The notes under the pieces were generated by a model. That model was not told the origin of the DNA. It did not search any database and was given only the letters and a program-made list of their open reading frames with translations. From Cunninghamia lanceolata (taxonomy: Eukaryota > Streptophyta > Pinopsida > Cupressales > Cupressaceae): DNA of 64,000 bases. Numbering within the stretch: position 1 is the first letter of the stretch; the number at the start of each line of letters is the position of its first letter. Below are positions 1-12,789 of this stretch, piece after piece. The stretch lies in contig BSBN01001149.1 in the NCBI GenBank assembly GCA_027924645.1, forward strand, positions 4,216,001 through 4,280,000. The letters are read 5' to 3'. The position numbers and the translations under genes were made by a program.

Positions 1-870
1 TAGGTGAAATCCATGCCAAGTCTTAAGTGAATAGTGGCAAACTCGTGATAAAATTCTGCCTAAAAGGAAACATGAAATGCCAAAGTTGTGGTGCACCAGA
101 GAGGTGGCAAAGCCAATGTAAAATGGCGCCTAAAGGTGGCATTACCTTCTTAGAGTTTTCCCCAAGCTGGAAAATGTGGCAATAACAAGAGAAACTAGTG
201 ACTAATGTGGCAAAGACTCAAGTGATGGGCGCTTGGCAACTAAAGGAGAAAAAGAAGTCAAGTGTGGCGAACTTTCTAAGTGGCAATGCCACTAAAAAGT
301 TCTGCCCAAAGTCATTTTAGCATGGCAAACTCAATGCAACACCACGCCTTAAGAAGATAATGAGTAAATTGACAAGTTTGTGCTATTTCTAGTTGGCAAG
401 ACCATGACAAAGTTGCGCCAATGTTTGAAAAGTGGCAAATAGATTACTAAATTCCTCCAAGAAGTGAAAGTTAAGTGAAATGACGATGTGGCGTGCTTTT
501 ACAGTGGCCAAGCCAATGAATAATAGTGCTGAAAGTGGCAAAACAATTAGTGAGGCACACTCAACTTAAAAATACATAAGATTTCAGTTTGAAGGTGCCT
601 TTTAGATGTGGCAACGCACCACAAAGTCTCACCCTGATTCTTAAATTTGGCAAGTTCACTATGAAACTACACCCAGTCATTGAGTCACTTGAAAAACATA
701 GAGAGGCACTCTTTTATCAGTTGCATGCCACTGTTCATTTCTAGGCGTGTGTTTGTGATGGTGGAAGCAACTTAAGAAGCACCTAGTTTAAAAAGTGAGG
801 TTATAAAATGAGGGAAGGACACTTTTAGAGTGGTGCAGCCACCTTGTAACTCCGTTTCTCTTTTTTAATT
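1..870 (+). repeat. LTR-like U3 region with degenerate GTGGCAA repeats
   Basis: About fifteen copies or near-copies of GTGGCAA, with complementary TGCCA/GCCAC pieces between them, are scattered through positions 1-680. One tight palindrome reads AGTGGCAATGCCACT. A TATA-like TATAAAATG lies at 802-810. The layout resembles the U3 of the bounded LTR at 14407-16965, which has a different motif. The left end lies outside the window and no TSD can be read, so calling this an LTR fragment is inference. Confidence 0.4.
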
Positions 871-2406
871 GGAAGGAAGCCAGAAAAAACAAAAATAGTT
901 TTAAAGCATCCAATTCATTGCTGATGTTTGCAGCTGGGACAGGTCATTCTTTCTTCTATTTTACAGGAATATCAGCAGGTTTCAATCTCCTATCAAAAGT
1001 TTCAACACCTTCCAATGGTAAAAATCAGTGCTTGCAGTTTTTTGGTAACAAGTGGCATCATTATTTAGCATGACATTCACCATATATCTGTTTGAGCGGT
1101 CATATTGGTTAGAACTGAAATGTCCCTACCACAAATTTTGTTCCAAAACTTGCAGTATTTCTGTTTTTTAGCTTGTAGGCATTTCGTCAAACACTTTGCA
1201 TACAATCTATTATGAAGAATTTCTGAATGCAAACACTTTGAACAGCTGCAGCTAAAATTCTAATTCATAAATCCATTACAAAATCATGACAATACTCACA
1301 GGTTTCATATAGACATTTCCTCAAACAGTTGGCAACCTTTCTATAGAGCTGGAAATGATTACAATGAACAATATAGATTGCTGTTCCAGAAAATCAGAAG
1401 TACAAACATGTAGAATACTTGATTTCTAACTTCCAAAATGATGCCAAATACACTAGAAATGAATACTATGCTGATATAAAAGTGTGAACAGCTTCTTGAA
1501 TGTCTGATTTGCCTTGTAAACAGCAGCAACAAAAAACTATATGTAGCAGGGCGGCTAGCACCAAAAGAAAAGGAAATGCTCCAAGAGAAGCTGCAACTTC
1601 ATATAAGAAAGGGTGCCAATCCTTATTCAAACCAAAATCTCCAACACAAATAATGTTGGAAGTGCCGATCAAGGGTAGGGTTTGAAACCCTCACAAGCTC
1701 AAAATATTTGCTTACAAATCTTCAAATATTCAATCTTGCACAAGCTCCTTCAAAACTCCATCATTCTACACACCTGTGAACTCTTGATGAATCCACCTCT
1801 ACATTGGCTAGGGAGAAATTTCTTCACCGAAACCAATCTTCCCCAAGGGTTGTAGAAAACTCACTCAACTCCCAAACTGGGGTTTTTAGAAAATATCAAT
1901 TATCAATCATCAAGAATGAGGAAATGACTTTCCTCAACCTCTTTTTATAACCCCAAGGGATCTTTTTAGAAGTTATATTTTTTTAATCATTTAATAACTT
2001 TCTAGAAAAATCCTTTATTTCATTTCTTTATAAAGTGACTATTATTTTAATTTACTTTTAAACTATAAGTCACTTTATAATTAAAAACTTATATTTTCCG
2101 CACAATTATTAAATTGCGGAAAATAGTCAAATGGCTCAATCGAATTTTGAGAACGCCAACATACTCTAAAGCTCTCTGGAGATCCAACTTAATGAAAATT
2201 GATACTTTCCAAATATAGTAGTCTTATCCAAGAAATGTGGAATGCACCTGAAATGTCGTAACTGCTCTCGGAAAGAACCAACAGACTCATCTTGATCCCT
2301 AAAGACAATACCACTAACTGAATTCCATTCTGAAAATGTTGGCACTCTTTGAGAAAGTTGGAGCTTCCAAAGATGTTGGAAGGGCTATAAAAAAGGGGAC
2401 ATTACA
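871..2406 (-). mobile_element. Minus-oriented LTR, right end clear, left end unresolved
   Basis: The right end is GGGGACATTACA at 2395-2406, the reverse complement of the TGTAATGTCCCC terminus seen in many LTRs here. Read on the minus strand, a TATAAAAA box lies at 1942-1949, followed by an R/U5-like stretch with the GAAAACTC/GAAACCCTC style found in neighbouring LTRs. The beginning resembles the LTR starting at 29093. The segment 1019-1038 also matches plus-oriented sequence near 30575, so a junction with the plus-oriented LTR piece to the left lies somewhere between about 870 and 1440. I could not place it. No TSD was found. Confidence 0.5.
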
Positions 2407-2777
2407 AGAATAGTCGAACAACGAAGTTTTCCAGTATGACAGAGTATCAATGAATTCATCATGGTAGGGTAGTCATTTGATTCACATTCATGGGGTTTCA
2501 ACAATTTTCAAAGGCTCTAGATAATGTTCACAAAGTTTAGAGGGTTCACTAAAATTTGCAAGTCAAAGTCATTTTAGATTTTCGAAAATAGCTTAAGTAG
2601 CAAAAGTTGCTATTTTTAATAGGAGATGGATTTGAGCCTATTATTAGGATTTTATTTTATTAATTGTTTTAGAATTAGTTTGCTTTGAAAGTGTTTTGTT
2701 TTCTCTTTTTTTTGTAGACATGGATAGCATTGGTTTAAAGCGATACTTTATTGGGAATATTTTATTATTATTTTATC
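2407..2777. other. No gene seen; left flank of the hAT insertion
   Basis: AT-rich sequence with a poly-T tract near 2705-2715. No coding similarity was recognised. It ends at the 8-bp target site of the hAT element. Confidence 0.5.
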
Positions 2778-3146
2778 CCTAAAAGCTAAGTTGCCGAATC
2801 GGGTATGGGTAAGACAAATTTTTTTTGGGGATTGGGTACGTCCGTACAAAAAAAAGAAAAAATCATAAATATATATGTATTTGCAGCCTAAAAACAAGAA
2901 TTACATTTAGAATGACATATCATGCATATGCTAAACAAAACTACCATAAATGTTACACATTTGAAATACAATATACTAATTCCAAATTTGATATCAATGA
3001 CAATTTGTCAAAACTTAAATGTCATGATAGATATTCATTGTTCATTGGTTCAATATTAAAATAATACAAGTAGTAATCACTAATCAACATCATATGGGTC
3101 ATCATGAAGACCAACATCAGCATCACCATTGACATTGTATAGATGA

Positions 3147-5556
3147 TCAAGGTAGATGAGAAGAACCACATGCAGTATTAACACTATCACTAAAAGTATG
3201 TTGGCTATCTGAGTCCACAAAAAGTGAAGATTCTATGGCAGCCAAAAAATCCAAGTCAGTTCGATCTGGATCTACATCCCATAACTTTGAGCCCCCTTCC
3301 TTGTACTCATTTTGTCTGTAAGAAGGCACAAGTTGGAATGCACATAAACTGACTCCTCTGCCTTACTTGTTGCCAATCGGTTGCGTTTCACTGAATGGAT
3401 GAAGGAGTATGTACTCCAATTTCGCTCATATGAAGAGGAATTAGCAACCTATTGAGGAAAAGTGAGAGTTATGGTTATAAAATTGTAAATCAAACTTCAA
3501 ATTTGTTTCAAAATTTTAAACTAATAAGTTATTATTTTAAAAGTGAAAAACAATTCAAATTTTAAATTTAGAGAATGCAATAAAAATTAAGAAACTTGCG
3601 ATAAAATTTTGATCGCAAGAGTTTGCAATTGTGGTGATGTATGGCCATTGAGGTACCACCAAGCATGAACATCCTTCCTATACTTGTCACGAAGAGTAGA
3701 AACACTTTGATTATTGGAGGCTCTGAATTCAACAAATTCATTTGTAACTACATCCTCCATTTTAGGATCGGGGAAGAGTTTAGTAAGTGCCTTCCTATAA
3801 CCTTTGTTGACTTTTCGATCTTTGTATGGTGGCACCCTTGATGGCATAGCAAGAATCTCATCACTATAAAACTTGGGAGTCAATGCAAAGGCAATTGGAT
3901 GTAGTGGGGTGGTCATTTTGTTCCATCGCTCAACACAAATTGTTTGCACCTCTCTGAAGAAAGTTTCTTCAGGGTCTTGCTCTTTTTAATTTATGATGGA
4001 CCTTATCTTCTCAATCATTTAGTCGATGCCATCATATACTTATCCCAAACATGGATTATCCATGTCAGTAAAACAACTCATACTCATGATTGGCTCGGTG
4101 AAACTAAGAAGATATTTCACGCAGTCCCACCAATTGTCATATAGGATCATCCACTTTACATTTGTTGCCCTGTCACTATTGGACTGCCTCCATAGGGATC
4201 AACTTTGGCTAATGACCATGCTAGAAGGTGGCACCTTCACCTTCACAAGTCGTCTCAAGACGATTGTGTTGGATGCAAATCGGGTCTTAGCAACCTATTA
4301 AAAAAAATTAAAATAAAGAGCAAAAGCATACTTAAATAATAAATTTTAAAAAATAAATTAGAAATTTCAAATTACTAATTACTAAAGCGAAACATAAAAT
4401 TTAAAAATTTAGTGTTTCAATTACCTTCAACAGCTCCAATTGCGAGAATGATTTGAAAATGGCTTGATACATGTGATGGTTTGTGATGAACATTTGGATC
4501 TCTTCAGCCTCAACATAGACTTGTTTGATCCGATCTATTTTCCTAACCAACTTTTGTAGCACGAGGTTAAGTGAGTGGATAGCACATGGTGTCCAAAATA
4601 TGTGTGAAAACCGTATCTCAACCAACATACCATTTCCTCTACAATTCTTTGCATTGTCCGTTATGACTGGGACAACATTTTCAGGACCAATTTCTTGAAT
4701 GCATTGTATAAGGATGTCATCAATAAACTGTTCATCCTTCACCAGCCCCTCACAATCCACGACTTTCAAAAACATTGCCCCTTTAGGGCACATTGCAATC
4801 ACATTTTTTAGCGGTCGATTTCTTGTATCCTTCCATCCATTAGAAACAATGGAAACCCCCGTTTGTTTCCATGAATTCCTAATGGGAGCCAATGAAGTGT
4901 GTATAGATTTTATCTGTTTTCCCAGTAGTGTGCTACACACCTTCTCATAACCTGGGCCCGTGTACCCTTTTGGAGCCTCATTTACCTTTCTCAACATATC
5001 TTGCCAATATAGTGGTCGAATAACATTGAAGGACAAATCCTTTGCATAGAAACATCTTGCAACACTTTGATCTGCAATCTCTCTAGCATCATTTTGAAAT
5101 GCCCTCTCTAATGGACCTTCTCTTCACATTAACGGGCTCTTCTTCATTCCTATCCAAAAATGGGTGGCTCTCTACTACAACATCAGGGAAGGCACTAGGA
5201 GATGGAGAAGGAAGGGATCTTTGTGATACTCTTCCTCTCTTCAAAGGATGGTTTGCGCTACAGGAAACTCTTGCATCTGCTTCCTCTTGCTCTCTAATAT
5301 ATACTGCTATTTGATGAGGTGGCAAACTATTACCATCCGGTCTTGGACATGCTTTGATTCTCAAGTTTGAAATGGCACATAAATGGGCTTTCATTCGGCT
5401 GTATGAGCTAGTATACCGCATCTTACAGTTAGTGCATATCCAAACATATGTCCCACCACCTCAAATATTTTGTATCATTTCTACATGCCTCCATAAAGGT
5501 GAACTTGGGTTGGTTTTGAAGGTGGGTTGACCAATAGTGCTAGTACTGGCTGCCAT
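3147..5556 (-). pseudogene. hAT-family transposase pseudogene (BED finger, DUF659, hAT C-terminus)
   Basis: Read on the minus strand, the gene probably starts at 5556 (Met-Ala-Ala-Ser). It has a BED-type zinc finger with a C-x2-C pair near 5430, then a DUF659 region at 4425-5036 containing GVSIVSNGWKDTRNRPL, and a hAT dimerisation tail at 3147-3949 (ERNWSTYSFIHS near 3430). Two introns can be read: 4295-4424 (GTAATT...AATAG) and about 3449-3595 (GTTTCT...AATAG), both in phase 0. It is broken by an in-frame TGA at 5461-5463, a frameshift near 5100, several stops within 3950-4294 and a frameshift near 3325. In the family the protein cuts and rejoins the element's ends in the nucleus. This copy cannot do so. 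Confidence 0.85.
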
Positions 5557-6993
5557 TGTGCCCTGTCTATAATAAATTCAAAAAACAAATATTGAACAAT
5601 AAATATTAAATAACAAATGTATATATAATAAAAATAAAACAAAAAACTATCTAATATCCCCAATGGGATCTGCCCTAAAATTCTGATTTTTATTTCTGCT
5701 CAAACTCTAACTCAGAATTCTGATTTGCAAAACAATTATGACAGCGAACATACAAGGGCTAATACCAAAATAACATACCAAATGATATTACTAGTTGCTG
5801 ATCTTATCAAACATGAAATCCACCATGAAATACACAAGATATGACCATCCAAATGCAACATATAAGTCTGATTTTCTGAATATATATCTGCTGTTACAAA
5901 TTTGAATACAATGACTGAAAATTACATCAAAAGCACGAGCTAACCATGACCAAACATGGCCCAGAATGCTGCTGTCCAAATCAGACCTAGATGGCGAATG
6001 ATGCTCAAACAAATCCTCCAATTGATGGCTCTTGCAAGGAATGAAGACGGCTGCTAGGTTAAGGTTTGGAAAACCCTCTAATGATGAAAATTGCCTCACC
6101 CAAGCCAAATTGCCCTCCTCCAAAGGTGGCGCTCCAATCTAGGGTGAAACCTTAGTGCAAAATCAACACAAAATACCACAAGTGCTGCTCCAATTCTGAT
6201 ATGAAAATCTTAATATCCAATATGCTCCAAACCTCCAATGAATTGTAAATACAAATCCGTTATGAGTCCTCCACAAGATGAGCTAGGTTTTCGTCCAACT
6301 CACCGTATTCACAAGGGTTTTAGTCCTTGGAATATAGCCCAACAAATGGTGCGGCCAAAGAGAAAATCTCAATGAGAAAATATGATATGAATGGATGATG
6401 AAATGACTCCAAATGACCTTGTATTTATAGCCAATTTTCCCTTTAATGCTGGCTGACCTCATCTTGGCAAAATATTGTATTTTATTTTCTTTTTCTCCTC
6501 CCAATATGGCTGACCTCATGCTAGGCGCCGAAATTAAATCATTTTATTTTATTTTATTTTTCCCTCGTTGGGCGAACCCTTTTTGGCACATGTTAATTCA
6601 CTTTTTGACCTCTCCCTAGGTCATCCACCTAAAAGGAAAATTATTTTGATTTATTTTATTTTTTCCATGGCATCACAAAAATATCCAAAGTCATTTCTGT
6701 AATGTCCCCTTCTTGCAAGCGAAAATATTCGCAACCTTGCAAACAATTTCAACTTGTAAAAGAGCACATTAGTATTCCATTTCTCTTTAACACTTAACCC
6801 TAATCATATGTAATTGCTTCAGAATTACAACTATATGCATTTTTTTTCTATTTCACAAGTCCATTGTCCATATTTCATAATCTCCCTTGGGTGAGATAAT
6901 CTTAGGCCTATTGTTAATCATACCTTCCACCTTATGAGAGATGACTCATTAGGAGGCAATGTCATACCAACTATCATGGGTCCTATTATTATT

Positions 6994-7182
6994 CCTTTGG
7001 TTATTAAACCAAAGGCCCATCATTATTCCTTCGATTCGTCAATCGAAGGCCCATTATCATTCCTTGATTCGTCAACCAATGCCCATTATTATTCCTTCGA
7101 TATTTAAATCGAAGGCCCATTATTACATCCTTTGATTCGTCAATCAAAGGCCCATTATTATTCTTTGATTCGTCAATCAAGG
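6994..7182 (+). repeat. Array of six tandem hairpins with covarying stems
   Basis: Units of 32-35 bases are separated by CCCATTATTATT-like spacers. Each is a short foldback: CCTTTGGTT/AACCAAAGG (6994-7015), CCTTCGATT/AATCGAAGG (7028-7049), an imperfect unit at 7062-7081, CCTTCGAT/ATCGAAGG (7094-7115), CCTTTGATT/AATCAAAGG (7129-7150), and CTTTGATT/AATCAAGG with one G-T pair (7163-7182). Most loops are CGTC. Stem position 5 switches between T-A and C-G, and position 7 between G-C and A-T, always on both arms together. Confidence 0.9.
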
Positions 7183-8179
7183 CCCATTCATTGGTCTTGG
7201 GGATGATTTCTCACCACCACGAGCCATACCCATGGTTGGTCAATTACTGTCCTAACTATCAACCTCATTTCCATAGTGTTGGGCAGATTAGCAACAAGGC
7301 CACTTACTCATCCCTAGGATGGCCATGCCCATAACCACTTATAGAGTTCCATTCCAATTATCTTGTCCATATATAAATCATAATATCAAATTCATACCAT
7401 GCCACAGTTTCATTTGCTTTACTATATCTTGCCTATTCCAATATAGATTCCTTTAATCATTATGATTTTATATATTTCAAACATAATGCAAGTATGTTTG
7501 AAATATATGATATTCAATTCCTTATTCCTTGCTTGTTTTCCTTAGACTGTCTATTGGATCTGATTTTGGATACTTGATTCCTTTATATACTCAGAAGTAT
7601 ATATATTATGACTTGCTGTTGTATATATCAGAGACCGTATATAATTTTCTTCCCCTATATCTCTTCTTACAGCCCTGTGTATCAGTTTTCTGAGTATTAT
7701 ATTTATTCTTCCTTAATTCTATCTTTTCCTATGTTCTACTTAGACTGCTGCTAATTACCAATTGAATGGCTTTATTCATTGCTTATCTTATTAGGCTGAT
7801 CTTATATTTACTTGAATTGTATTTCCTTTCTCAGCTATGTATATAAAAATCAGAAAAATGTTCTTCTCCTTCATAATTCTTGCTGCTATGTATCATATAT
7901 GTTATTTCTTCCTATACTCTCTACCTTTATATCCCCTTGCCTCTATGAAGAGAGGCATCACTTTATAATGGATGCATCACTTCCAAAAGGAGGCGTCCTT
8001 TTAAACACAGACCCTTTCATTCATGCTGGAATGCTGTCCTTACTATATTCTATATTAATTGCTGACTATTTGTAATTACCTTCATGCATCGTATGTTATA
8101 TTTCTTATTAAATAAACTCTTTACTTTACAATCGCTGTCTTATATACTAATGCTGATTGCTCAAAATAAGACCTTTGTC

Positions 8180-8442
8180 TTATTAAGATTTGGCTTTATA
8201 AATTATAATTTGTATTTATTTTTATATTACATATTATATATATAAATATATTATATCATAATGATTATAATTATGATAATTATAATAATATTTGATAATA
8301 TTTATATTTATATTATTATTATATATAATTCATATTATATATCGTTTATTATTATTATCATAATTAATTATTATTATATATATTATTTATTTATTATTAC
8401 TATAATATTATTAATATATAATAATCATTTATTATTAGTATT

Positions 8443-8473
<31 letters not shown>

Positions 8474-8600
8474 ATATAATATTATTTTAGTTATAATATT
8501 TATAATTGCATTTATATATAATTATAATATTATTTAAATTGATAATATTTATAATTGTATTTATATTCATTATTCATAAATATAACATTATTTAATATTA
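8180..8600. repeat. AT-only low-complexity tract
   Basis: Nearly uninterrupted TATTAT/ATAATA-type sequence in the 3' half of the solo LTR 6698-8680. A long ORF of Ile/Tyr residues across it is a composition artefact. Confidence 0.8.
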
Positions 8601-8830
8601 TTATACATTAACGACTTCGCTAACTTATTATGATGTTTAAATCTTTAATTTAAGCAATACCTTAATATCGGGACATGACAATTTCCCGTCATCAATTTGC
8701 CCGACAAAATTAGTTGAATACATGATTTAACTAATCAGAATATTTCCTTGCTTCTTCAACCTAGCCCACAGGACGAAAATAGGCTAGCCGACTTCAATGG
8801 GTGATCACTCAGAAAAAAGGGGACATTACA

Positions 8831-9341
8831 AACTAAGACTAAATGCATGTATAATATTACAGTTTACTATATAGTTATTAGTATATAAATATTAAATAAA
8901 TTATAATTAAAAAACAAGTTTAAACTTATCTTCAAAGTTTAAATAAGTTTTTTTAACTTTTAAGGATTACTGGTTTAACAATTAACAATTTTTTATTTAA
9001 ATATTTAAAAAACAGGTTTAAAGTTTAAATAAAAATAAATTGGTTTAATAGTTTTTTGTTTTACTTTTATATAAACAAGTTTAAACTTTAAACTTTAAAT
9101 AAAAAATTTTGACTTTAAAATATTTAAATATCTCTAAGTGTATACATTTTAAATTAAATTTTAATCTATAATCTATAGAAATAATTAATATATAATTATA
9201 TAGTATATACTATACATACATTCATTAGAATTTTTAAAAATCAAAATTTTTACTGTTTTACATCCCTGACTCGGCAGGATGCATGATTCTTTGATCAACG
9301 TCACGTTCTCTCCCTTCACTTTTTTACCCTTTCCTGTGGCG
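8831..9341. other. hAT internal non-coding sequence
   Basis: AT-rich sequence with repeated GTTTAAACTTTAAA-like phrases between the solo LTR and the copia insertion. It belongs to the hAT element and lies upstream of its minus-strand transposase. No coding content is seen. Confidence 0.6.
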
Positions 9342-9346
9342 GTTTG

Positions 9347-9546
9347 TGTAATGGATTAAATTGGAATTATATTAATTACAAAAGAGCAAAGCTCTTATAG
9401 AGTTACAAGAAGATGTTTCTAAATATACAAAACAAAAGTTTCTAAAACTATGTTTCTAAATGAAACTAAAGCTAACAAAGAATTAGAAACTAACTAATAA
9501 AATACAATATTGACCATTAATAAACATTCTAAATATTATTTTAATA
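9347..9546 (-). repeat. Copia 3' LTR
   Basis: 200 bp, TGTAATGGATTAAA...TTTTAATA on the plus strand. On the minus strand it starts TATTAA rather than TG. The polypurine tract AAGGGAGGG (minus strand; plus 9547-9555) abuts it. Confidence 0.9.
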
Positions 9547-12500
9547 CCCTCCCTTAATGGTCAATCTATCAACTACACCAAGGTACCCTCTAAATTTGAC
9601 AAACTTATCCGGGCTCAGAGACTTGGTGAGAATATCTGCAGTCTGGTCCTCAGTTGAATCATACTGCAACACTACTGATCCATCTTTGACAAGCTGGCGG
9701 ATGAAATGACAATAAAGTTCAACATGCTTTGTCCTTTCATGTAAGACTGGATTTTTGGCAAGTTTGAGCACCCCTTGATTATCACAGTACAAGGGTGAAG
9801 GTCCTACTTGAGACATTTGCATGTCAGAAAGCATCCTTCGAAGCCAAACTGCCTCACAAGCTGCTTTAACAGTTCCTCGATATTCAGCTTCAGTCGAGGA
9901 AAGAGCCACTGCCTGCTGCTTCTTGTTGGTCCATGTAACTGTACCTGTTCCTAAATTGAAAACATACCCAAAAGTAGACTTCCTGTCATCAACAAACCCT
10001 GCCCAATCTGAGTCTGTAAAAGCAATCAGCTTAGGGTTTTTGCACCTGCCATACAGAATGCCAAAGTCGGAAGTGCCTTTCACATATCTTAGCACATGCT
10101 TCGTTGCAACCCAATGTTCAGCTTTAGGGGTTGTCATGAAGCGAGAGATGTAGCTCACTGTGTAACTGAGATCAGGTCTAGTGGCAGTGAGGTAAATGAG
10201 GCTGCCCACTAGTTGCTTGAATGCTTATTCATTCTCCACAAGTGAATCTGATTTGGCTGATAACTTCAACACTTTCTCCATAGGTGTAGATGCAGGTTTG
10301 CAATCTGTCATCCGGAACTTGTCAAGCAGACTTCGAGCATACTTGGATTGAGAGATAAAGATCCTATCATGAGTCAGCCAAACCTCAACACCTCGGCAAT
10401 AATGCAGAAGTCCCAAATCTGTCATGTCAAAGGATTGACTGAGATTATGTTTGAACTTGTCAATCAGATGCCCTGAGTTGCTAGTAATGATCAGGTCATT
10501 AACATAGACAACGAGCAAAAGAATATCATCACCATAACTTTTTGACATAAAAATTAGAATCAGAAGGACTCCTCTGGAAACCATGATCCATTAGGTATTT
10601 ATCAATTTTTATGTACCAAGCCCATAGAGCCTGTTTAAGGCCATAGAGTGCTTTCACCAGTCTGCATACCTGGTGTTCTTTACTAGCAACCTTGAAGCCA
10701 GGAGGTTGCATTATGTAGACTTCTTCCTGTAGATCTCCATTGAGGAATGCACTCTTGACATCCATTTGATGGACTCTCCATCCAAACTGGGCTGCAATAG
10801 CGAGGACAAGCCGAATGGTACTCATCTTGGCCATGGGAACAAAAGTTTCATCATAGTCAATGCCCTCTTTCTGTGAAAACCCTTTGGCTACTAACTGAGC
10901 CTTAGACTTATCAAGGGTTTCGTCAGCCTTATACTTCACTTTATACACCCATTTGTAGCCAATGGGCTTCTTCCCAGGTGGAAGATCAAAGAGGACCCAA
11001 GTGTTATTCTTCTGAAGACCATGTTCAGCTTCCATAGCTTGTTCCCACTCAGGTATGCCTTTAGCCTCTGAATATGTCTGAGGCTCCGAGATGCTGTGAA
11101 GGTTGGCCATAAGAGCAAAATTAACTGTATTCTGCTGCTTGCTCTTTTTCCGAGTAGATCTACCCTCAATCAATTCATCATCATGAAGATCGCCTATGGT
11201 CTTAGCCCACCATTTAGGTCAGAGAGTAGAAGTACCAACATCTGAATTAGGAGGAACAACACCAACTGGGGCAGTTGGAACCAAATCATCTGGATGAGGA
11301 TCCAGATCATCCTAGGAGGGGTGGGTGGTGGAATAAGAGGCGGAGGTGCCTCTACAACTGCAGAGTCCCTCCCATCAAGTGGAGCTAGGGGAAGGCGAAC
11401 ACCCAAATCAAAAGCCTTCAGAGGCTGATCCTCAAGGCTCATAGAAGGAGAAGACAGATGAAATGGCTCAGTAGCTTCATCAACCACAACATCACGATTG
11501 AATATGAGACGATCTCTGTCTACTTTAATCAGCCTGTATGCCTTATGATTCTCACTGTAACCAGTGAACATGAGTTTTTGGCTTTTGGAATCCAACTTGG
11601 TGCGCTTGGCATCTGGAATCCACACATGAGCAGTAGAGCCAAAAACTTTCAGGTGGCTGATCCTAGGCTTGCGTCCAGACCAGGCTTCTTTAGGAGTCAT
11701 CTTCTTAACGACATAAGTAGGAGACTGGTTTAGAAGATAAATAGTAGTGTAGACTGCTTCGGCCCAGAACTTCTTAGGGACATTTCTATGCTCCAGCATA
11801 GAACGAGCCATTTCAATAATGGTGCGATTCCGACGTTCAATGACACCATTTTGCTGAGGGGTGTAAGGTGTGGTAAGTTGGCGCTTGATGCCATGTGTAG
11901 CACAGAAACTAGAAGTCAGAAGAACAAAGCTCCCCCCCCGTTATGAGACCTAAGAGTGACTAGGACAGTCTGACTCTTTCTCAACTAAGGCCTTATACTG
12001 CTGAAATATACTGAACACCTCTGATTTATTTTTAAGAAAATACACCCGCTTTTTTCTGCTGAAAGCATCAACAAATAACAAAAAATACCTGCACCCAGTA
12101 ACTGAAAGAGTCTTCATTGGTCCACATACATCAACGTGAACCAACTGCAATACCTTGGATGCTCTCTAGGAATCACCATTTGAGAATGGAGTCCGATGCT
12201 ACTTTCTAGCCTGACAAGCTTCACATACTCCATGAATTTGAGTCTGAATCTCAGGTAGACCACCAACCAGATCATCTCTAGATAACTGAGAGATAGTGCA
12301 TGTTCAGGTGCCCATAATGTTGATGCCAGAGTTTGCTGATGGAAGTACTCCTGGCTGCCATAGCGTGCTCTTGAGAATCACCAGAATCAACAAGTCTATA
12401 CAGACCATGATCCTCAAGTCCCTGAACAACTGTGGTGCGTGTCTCTCTATCAACAATGCTGCATGTGTGCATGCTGAAAACTATATCTAGCTGAGAGTGT

Positions 12501-12770
12501 TGCATAATTTGACTGACTGATAGAAAGTTTAGCTCCATGCCATGTACAAAGTATACATCGAGAAATATTAAATTTCTCCCACCAGATTGAATTTGCACGT
12601 TGCCCTTTCTGACAACAGTATACTTTTCGCCTCCTCCAAAGATGACAGAATCTCTGAATGGTGTGTACTCCGTGAACCAATCTTGACAACAAGTGAAATG
12701 CCGAGAAGCACCTGAATCAATGTACCAGGCAGAGGATTTGACATGATCTGCTGTCTCTTGGCCATAAAGG
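9541..12770 (-). pseudogene. Copia pol: protease, integrase, reverse transcriptase, RNase H
   Basis: Domains follow copia order on the minus strand. The protease has WYIDSGAS near 12715-12740. Next come a GAG-pre-integrase zinc region (LWHQHYGHLN near 12300), the integrase core starting LVHVDVCGPM near 12140 and continuing through 11194, RT at 10225-11173 and RNase H at 9541-10209 (AFTDSDWAG, STEAEY, DNQG). The polyprotein would drive reverse transcription and integration. It is broken by frameshifts near 10580, 11200, 11940 and 12280 and a stop at about 10225. The RT active-site box near 10493-10511 reads YVND where YVDD is usual, so a catalytic Asp is Asn. Confidence 0.9.
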
Positions 12771-12789
12771 CATAGAAAGCAGACTCCTT

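Larger units (their letters stand above)
6698..8680 (+). mobile_element. Solo LTR (TSD ATTTC) with tandem hairpin array
   Basis: ATTTC is repeated at 6693-6697 and 8681-8685. The LTR runs from TGTAATGTCCCC to GGGACATGACA (1983 bp) and splits the older minus LTR 5650-8830. Its start (CCCCTTCTTGCAAGCGAAAA) matches the minus-strand start of the solo LTR at 39330-41074, so both belong to one family. Positions 6994-7182 hold six tandem hairpins. Positions 8180-8600 are almost pure A/T. No ORF with recognisable similarity is present. Confidence 0.92.
5650..8830 (-). mobile_element. Solo LTR (TSD AACTA), interrupted by another solo LTR
   Basis: AACTA lies at 5645-5649 and again at 8831-8835. Read on the minus strand the LTR starts TGTAATGTCCCC at 8830 and ends ATATTAGA at 5650, where TG has mutated to TC on the plus strand. 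A TATAAATA box lies at 6422-6429. Without the nested insert it is about 1.19 kb. It aligns along its length with the plus-oriented solo LTR at 20231-21470, including the GGGCAGATCC-type 3' end and the blocks beside the TATA box. No internal retrotransposon sequence flanks it, so it is a solo LTR sitting inside the hAT. Confidence 0.9.

Noticed and set aside
6994..7182. CRISPR-like array (regular repeats and spacers)
   Set aside because: The repeated units are themselves foldbacks with variable stems and near-constant spacers, the reverse of a CRISPR array, and it lies inside a plant LTR.
8261..8467. 68-residue ORF
   Set aside because: Only Ile, Tyr, Asn and Leu from an A/T-only tract; a composition artefact.
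6698..8830. A single TIR element from TGTAATGTCCCC to GGGGACATTACA
   Set aside because: Its flanks ATTTC and AACTA do not match. Pairing each with its true partner resolves two nested LTRs with perfect TSDs.
11458..11733. Plus-strand 91-residue ORF
   Set aside because: Shadow of the copia integrase on the other strand.
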